From contig NZ_AWXC01000008.1 of assembly GCF_000479005.1 (NCBI RefSeq), positions 124,001 through 188,000 of the forward strand: DNA of 64,000 nucleotides, given 5' to 3'. This document shows, in pieces, positions 61,050 through 64,000 of this stretch. The position numbers and the translations under genes were made by a program. The notes under the pieces were generated by a model. It worked only from the letters and a program-made list of their open reading frames with translations. It had not been told where the DNA came from and did not search any database. How positions within the stretch are numbered: position 1 is the stretch's first letter; every line of letters begins with the position of its first letter. The stretch comes from Prevotella sp. BV3P1 (GTDB lineage: Bacteria; Bacteroidota; Bacteroidia; Bacteroidales; Bacteroidaceae).

Positions 61050-62174
61050 ATGAACAACAGAAAAATTCGTGTGGCTCTTACACACGGTGATACGAATGGT
61101 ATCGGATATGAACTGATTTTTAAAACTTTCGCAGCTCCAGAGATGTTAGAGCTCTGCACGCCCATCATCTATGGGTCGCCCAAAATTGCTGCTTACCACC
61201 GAAAGGCGCTGGACATCCAGGCCAACTTCAGCATCATCAATACGGCTGATGAGGTGTGCGACGGTCGCATCAACCTGATGACCTGCTTTGATGACGAGGT
61301 GAAAGTGGAGTTGGGAATCGCTACGGAAGAGTCGGGACAGGCGGCAGTGCGTGCCCTCGACCGTGCCATGACCGATTATCGGGAAGGGGTTTACGACGTG
61401 CTGGTGGCGGCTCCCATGAGTGCCGATGGCATTAAGTTTGGCAACCTCACATTCGATAGTTTGGAAAATTACCTACAGACTTGCTTGGGAGAGGGGAAGC
61501 AAACCACCACATTGTACCTGAACGACTTCATGCATGTGGCCATGGTGGCCGACGATCAACCCCTGAAAGCGGCCATGGAGAGCGTCACGTTGGAAAACAT
61601 CGTTCACAAGGCTGCTATCCTGTACCTCACCTTGAAGCGTGACCTGCGTGTCGCCAACCCGCGCATTGCAGTGCTGGGGCTCAATCCGAAGGCTGATGGG
61701 ACAGAGGAGCAGGAAATCATCCGTCCAGCTGTTGCCAAGCTCTCGGATGCAGGCATGTGCGCTTTTGGTCCTTATGCGGCCGAGACGTTCTTTGGTTCCA
61801 ACGATTATGATGCGTTTGATGGTATCTTAGCGATGTATCACGACCAGGCCATGTTGCCTTTTAAGACGCTGTCGCTGGAAGAGGGTGTGAGCACCATCGC
61901 CAATCTGCCCATCGTCTGTACCAAAACCAATTATACGCCAATGTTCGAGGTGGCCGGTCAGGGTGTTATCAATGAGAACCCACTGCGGCAAGCCGTTTAT
62001 CTGGCCATCGACATCTATCGCAACCGCTTCAACTATGATGAGCCGATGAAAAATCCGCTGCCCAAGCTTTATCATGAACGCCGTGAGGACCGTGGCAAGG
62101 GTCGCTTCAATGCGCCCAAACGTCAGATGAAGGGCGAGCAGCAGGCCAGTCAGCCAAAGAAAGATGAAAAGTAA
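61050..62174 (+). CDS. pdxA: 4-hydroxythreonine-4-phosphate dehydrogenase
   Basis: 374 residues. NAD-dependent oxidative decarboxylation in pyridoxal phosphate synthesis. Begins with the family motif RVALTHGDTNGIGYELIFKT, has the substrate loop APMSADGIKFGNLTF and the metal-binding histidine in MYHDQAMLPFK near 265-275, plus TVGTS-type loop ENPLRQAVYLAID. About 35 residues longer than the E. coli enzyme because of a basic C-terminal tail (RREDRGKGRFNAPKRQMKGE onwards). The stop overlaps the next gene by 11 bases. Confidence 0.93.
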   Translation: MNNRKIRVALTHGDTNGIGYELIFKTFAAPEMLELCTPIIYGSPKIAAYHRKALDIQANFSIINTADEVCDGRINLMTCFDDEVKVELGIATEESGQAAVRALDRAMTDYREGVYDVLVAAPMSADGIKFGNLTFDSLENYLQTCLGEGKQTTTLYLNDFMHVAMVADDQPLKAAMESVTLENIVHKAAILYLTLKRDLRVANPRIAVLGLNPKADGTEEQEIIRPAVAKLSDAGMCAFGPYAAETFFGSNDYDAFDGILAMYHDQAMLPFKTLSLEEGVSTIANLPIVCTKTNYTPMFEVAGQGVINENPLRQAVYLAIDIYRNRFNYDEPMKNPLPKLYHERREDRGKGRFNAPKRQMKGEQQASQPKKDEK

Positions 62175-63228
62175 ATATCAGAATGGCTTTTTCATTTTTG
62201 GGTTAGTCATACTAATTATCATGCTTACCCAACTCAATTTCACCGAAGTGTGGAATGGGTTGGCCCATGCTGGCTATTGGTTTTTTGCTATTGTTGCCTT
62301 ATGGGCAGTGTTGTATATATTCAACACCGCAGCTTGGTATCTGATTATCCGAAGCAGTGAGCCTGTTCATCCGTCGCAAGAATTGACTAATGGTGACGCA
62401 GACGCAGCTGAGAAGCCAGAGGGGAAGGTGGGTTTTTGGTGGCTCTACAAGATTACCGTGTCAGGGTTTGCACTCAATTACGCCACTCCTGGCGGATTGA
62501 TGGGTGGCGAGCCGTATCGCATCATGGAGTTGTCGCCACGAATAGGAGCCGAGCGAGCGTCGTCATCGGTGATTCTTTATGTGATGACACACATCTTTAC
62601 CCATTTTTGTTTCTGGGCTGTCTGTATCGTGTTGTACCTACTCACGCAGCCTATGTCCGTCAAGATGGGGCTATTGTTGGCTGCCGCGGCTGTGTTTTGC
62701 GGGCTGGGTATTTGGTTCTTTCTGGTGGGTTATCAAAAGGGATTGGCGGTGCGCATGATGAATGTGCTGCGCCACATACCGTTTGTCAAGAAGTGGGCAC
62801 AGCCTTTCGTGGAGAAAAACAGGCAGCAGCTGGACACCGTGGACCGGCAAATTGCGGCCTTGCATCAGCAAAATCCCAAGACTTTTTTGTCGGCCGTAGC
62901 GTTGGAGATGGCATGCAGGTTCTTGTCAGCACTGGAGGTGATGTTCATTTTGATGGTGCTCATGCCACATGTAGACTATCTACATTGTGTGCTGGTGTTG
63001 GCGTTTACGTCGTTGTTTGCCAATCTGTTGTTCTTCATGCCCCTGCAATTGGGCGGGCGCGAGGGTGGCTTCCTGATGTCGGTATCGGCACTGGGCATGA
63101 CGGCCAGCGCGGGTATCTTCGTGGCTCTGCTGGTCAGATTACGTGAATTGGTGTGGACGGGTATTGGACTGTTGCTCATCAAGATCAACGAACGGAAGGG
63201 GCAGGCTCAGGAGAAAGGCAATCCTTAA
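62164..63228 (+). CDS. Flippase-like / lysylphosphatidylglycerol synthase transmembrane family protein
   Basis: 354 residues, about eight membrane helices, of the UPF0104/LPG_synthase_TM family (WYLIIRSSEPVHP, NYATPGGLMGGEPYRIMELS, LSALEVMFILMVLMPHVDYL, PLQLGGREGGFLMSVSALGM). It lacks the soluble synthase domain of MprF, so a lipid-flippase-like role is more likely than lipid synthesis. It overlaps pdxA by 11 bases and should be translated with it. Confidence 0.85.
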   Translation: MKSKYQNGFFIFGLVILIIMLTQLNFTEVWNGLAHAGYWFFAIVALWAVLYIFNTAAWYLIIRSSEPVHPSQELTNGDADAAEKPEGKVGFWWLYKITVSGFALNYATPGGLMGGEPYRIMELSPRIGAERASSSVILYVMTHIFTHFCFWAVCIVLYLLTQPMSVKMGLLLAAAAVFCGLGIWFFLVGYQKGLAVRMMNVLRHIPFVKKWAQPFVEKNRQQLDTVDRQIAALHQQNPKTFLSAVALEMACRFLSALEVMFILMVLMPHVDYLHCVLVLAFTSLFANLLFFMPLQLGGREGGFLMSVSALGMTASAGIFVALLVRLRELVWTGIGLLLIKINERKGQAQEKGNP

Positions 63229-63344
63229 CCCACCTGAAGGGAAGGATAGATGGATGATTGCTATATAATAAGGTGGAATGCCGCGCATAAAAACTCAGCC
63301 ATCCTTGCGGCTATCTCGAATAAATTGTTTAATTTTGTCAACCA

Positions 63345-64000
63345 ATGAACACATCAGAATTGCAGAAAGTAAAGCAGCGTTACAGCATTGTTGGCAACTC
63401 CGACGGGTTGAACCATGCGCTGGATGTGGCCCTTCAGGTCGCACCCACTGACCTGTCGGTCTTGATCATTGGGGAGAGTGGCGTAGGAAAAGAAATCGTT
63501 CCGCGTGTCATTCACGACCATTCACCACGAAGACGAGAGCGGTATTTTGCAATCAACTGTGGTTCTATCCCTGAAGGAACCATCGACAGTGAATTGTTCG
63601 GACACGAGAAAGGGGCGTTCACTGGCGCCATTGGCGAGAGCGAAGGTTATTTCGGCATAGCCAACAAAGGCACCATCTTCATGGATGAGGTAGGCGAATT
63701 GCCACTGGCCACGCAGGCTCGCTTGCTGCGTGTGCTGGAAACCGGCGAATATATTCGCGTGGGCGGACAAGAGGTTCGCAAAACCGATGTGCGCATTGTG
63801 GCAGCCACCAACGTGAACATGCCTAAAGCTATCAGTGAGGGACGGTTTAGAGAAGACTTGTATTATCGTCTTAACACCATCCCCATCAAGATGCCTCCTC
63901 TACGCGATCGTGGGGAAGACGTGCTCTTGCTGTTCCGCTTGTTCTCGATGCAGATGGCCGAGAAATACCGTCTGCCAAAGATTAGTCTCACCGAAGACGC
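63345..64000 (+). CDS. Sigma-54-dependent transcriptional activator (3' part cut by window edge)
   Basis: The ATG at 63345 opens a frame to the window edge (218 codons). It begins MNTSELQKVKQRYSIVGNSD with no receiver domain, then the AAA+ domain: Walker A VLIIGESGVGKEIV, sigma-54 contact loop GHEKGAFTGAIGES, Walker B KGTIFMDEVGELPL, and the arginine finger region GRFREDLYYRLNTIPIKMPP. The C-terminal Fis-type DNA-binding domain is outside the window. A TAATTTTG -7-like box (63330-63337) ends 7 bases before the ATG, so the transcript might be nearly leaderless. The gene follows the flippase-like gene by 116 bases. Confidence 0.92.
   Translation, partial: MNTSELQKVKQRYSIVGNSDGLNHALDVALQVAPTDLSVLIIGESGVGKEIVPRVIHDHSPRRRERYFAINCGSIPEGTIDSELFGHEKGAFTGAIGESEGYFGIANKGTIFMDEVGELPLATQARLLRVLETGEYIRVGGQEVRKTDVRIVAATNVNMPKAISEGRFREDLYYRLNTIPIKMPPLRDRGEDVLLLFRLFSMQMAEKYRLPKISLTED

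Overview
The window comes from a Bacteroidales genome, most likely a member of the Prevotellaceae. The evidence is a SusC/SusD pair controlled by an ECF sigma factor and a FecR anti-sigma factor, a BspA-type leucine-rich repeat surface protein, Wzi and DUF4837 proteins, Bacteroidetes promoters (TTTG about 19-20 bases before TAnnTTTG), and a tmRNA tag reading GENNYALAA. No 16S rRNA or tRNA gene is present, so the species cannot be named.

Layout. 1-6.8 kb: a cut queuosine-precursor transporter, a TlpA-type thioredoxin protein, a mannoside module (GH130 phosphorylase, MFS transporter, DUF308 membrane protein), a histidine phosphatase and a secreted serine-rich repeat protein. 6.8-13.9 kb: a repeat-rich stretch holding a Wzi outer-membrane protein, a lipocalin-like lipoprotein, a BspA-like protein and a coupled 80-residue protein. 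13.9-19.1 kb: a four-gene operon (Dcu antiporter, periplasmic asparaginase, porin, aspartase) that turns asparagine into aspartate and fumarate. 19.4-31.6 kb: a ten-gene surface-polysaccharide operon from the SLBB export protein to the initiating sugar transferase, with Wzz, Wzx, Wzy, four glycosyltransferases and LicD. 32.5-36.4 kb: a phosphoesterase, a decayed GH43 gene beside an intact one, and an esterase. 36.6-39.2 kb: tmRNA, then butyrate kinase and phosphate butyryltransferase. 39.3-42.7 kb: GH36 alpha-galactosidase and a fimbrillin-accessory-like lipoprotein, with a duplicated promoter and a 5' gene stub. 42.8-52.6 kb: a polysaccharide utilisation locus (ECF sigma, FecR, SusC, SusD, GH18 endoglycosidase, DUF1735-LamG). 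52.7-58.1 kb: an MFS transporter next to a 1264-residue fusion of glycosyltransferase, HIT-like DUF4922 and SpoIID domains. 59.0-64.0 kb: rlmN, DUF4837 lipoprotein, pdxA, a flippase-like membrane protein and a cut sigma-54 activator.

The genes depict an anaerobic glycan forager: it takes glycans in through SusC/D and lipoprotein hydrolases, uses fumarate as an electron sink fed by amino acids, and displays its own surface polysaccharide.

The least explained items are the GT/DUF4922/SpoIID fusion with its MFS neighbour, a dispersed intergenic element of about 180 bp with three equally spaced copies, a second palindromic repeat family carrying the core GAACGCnnGCGTTC, and the duplicated promoter-leader around the alpha-galactosidase.
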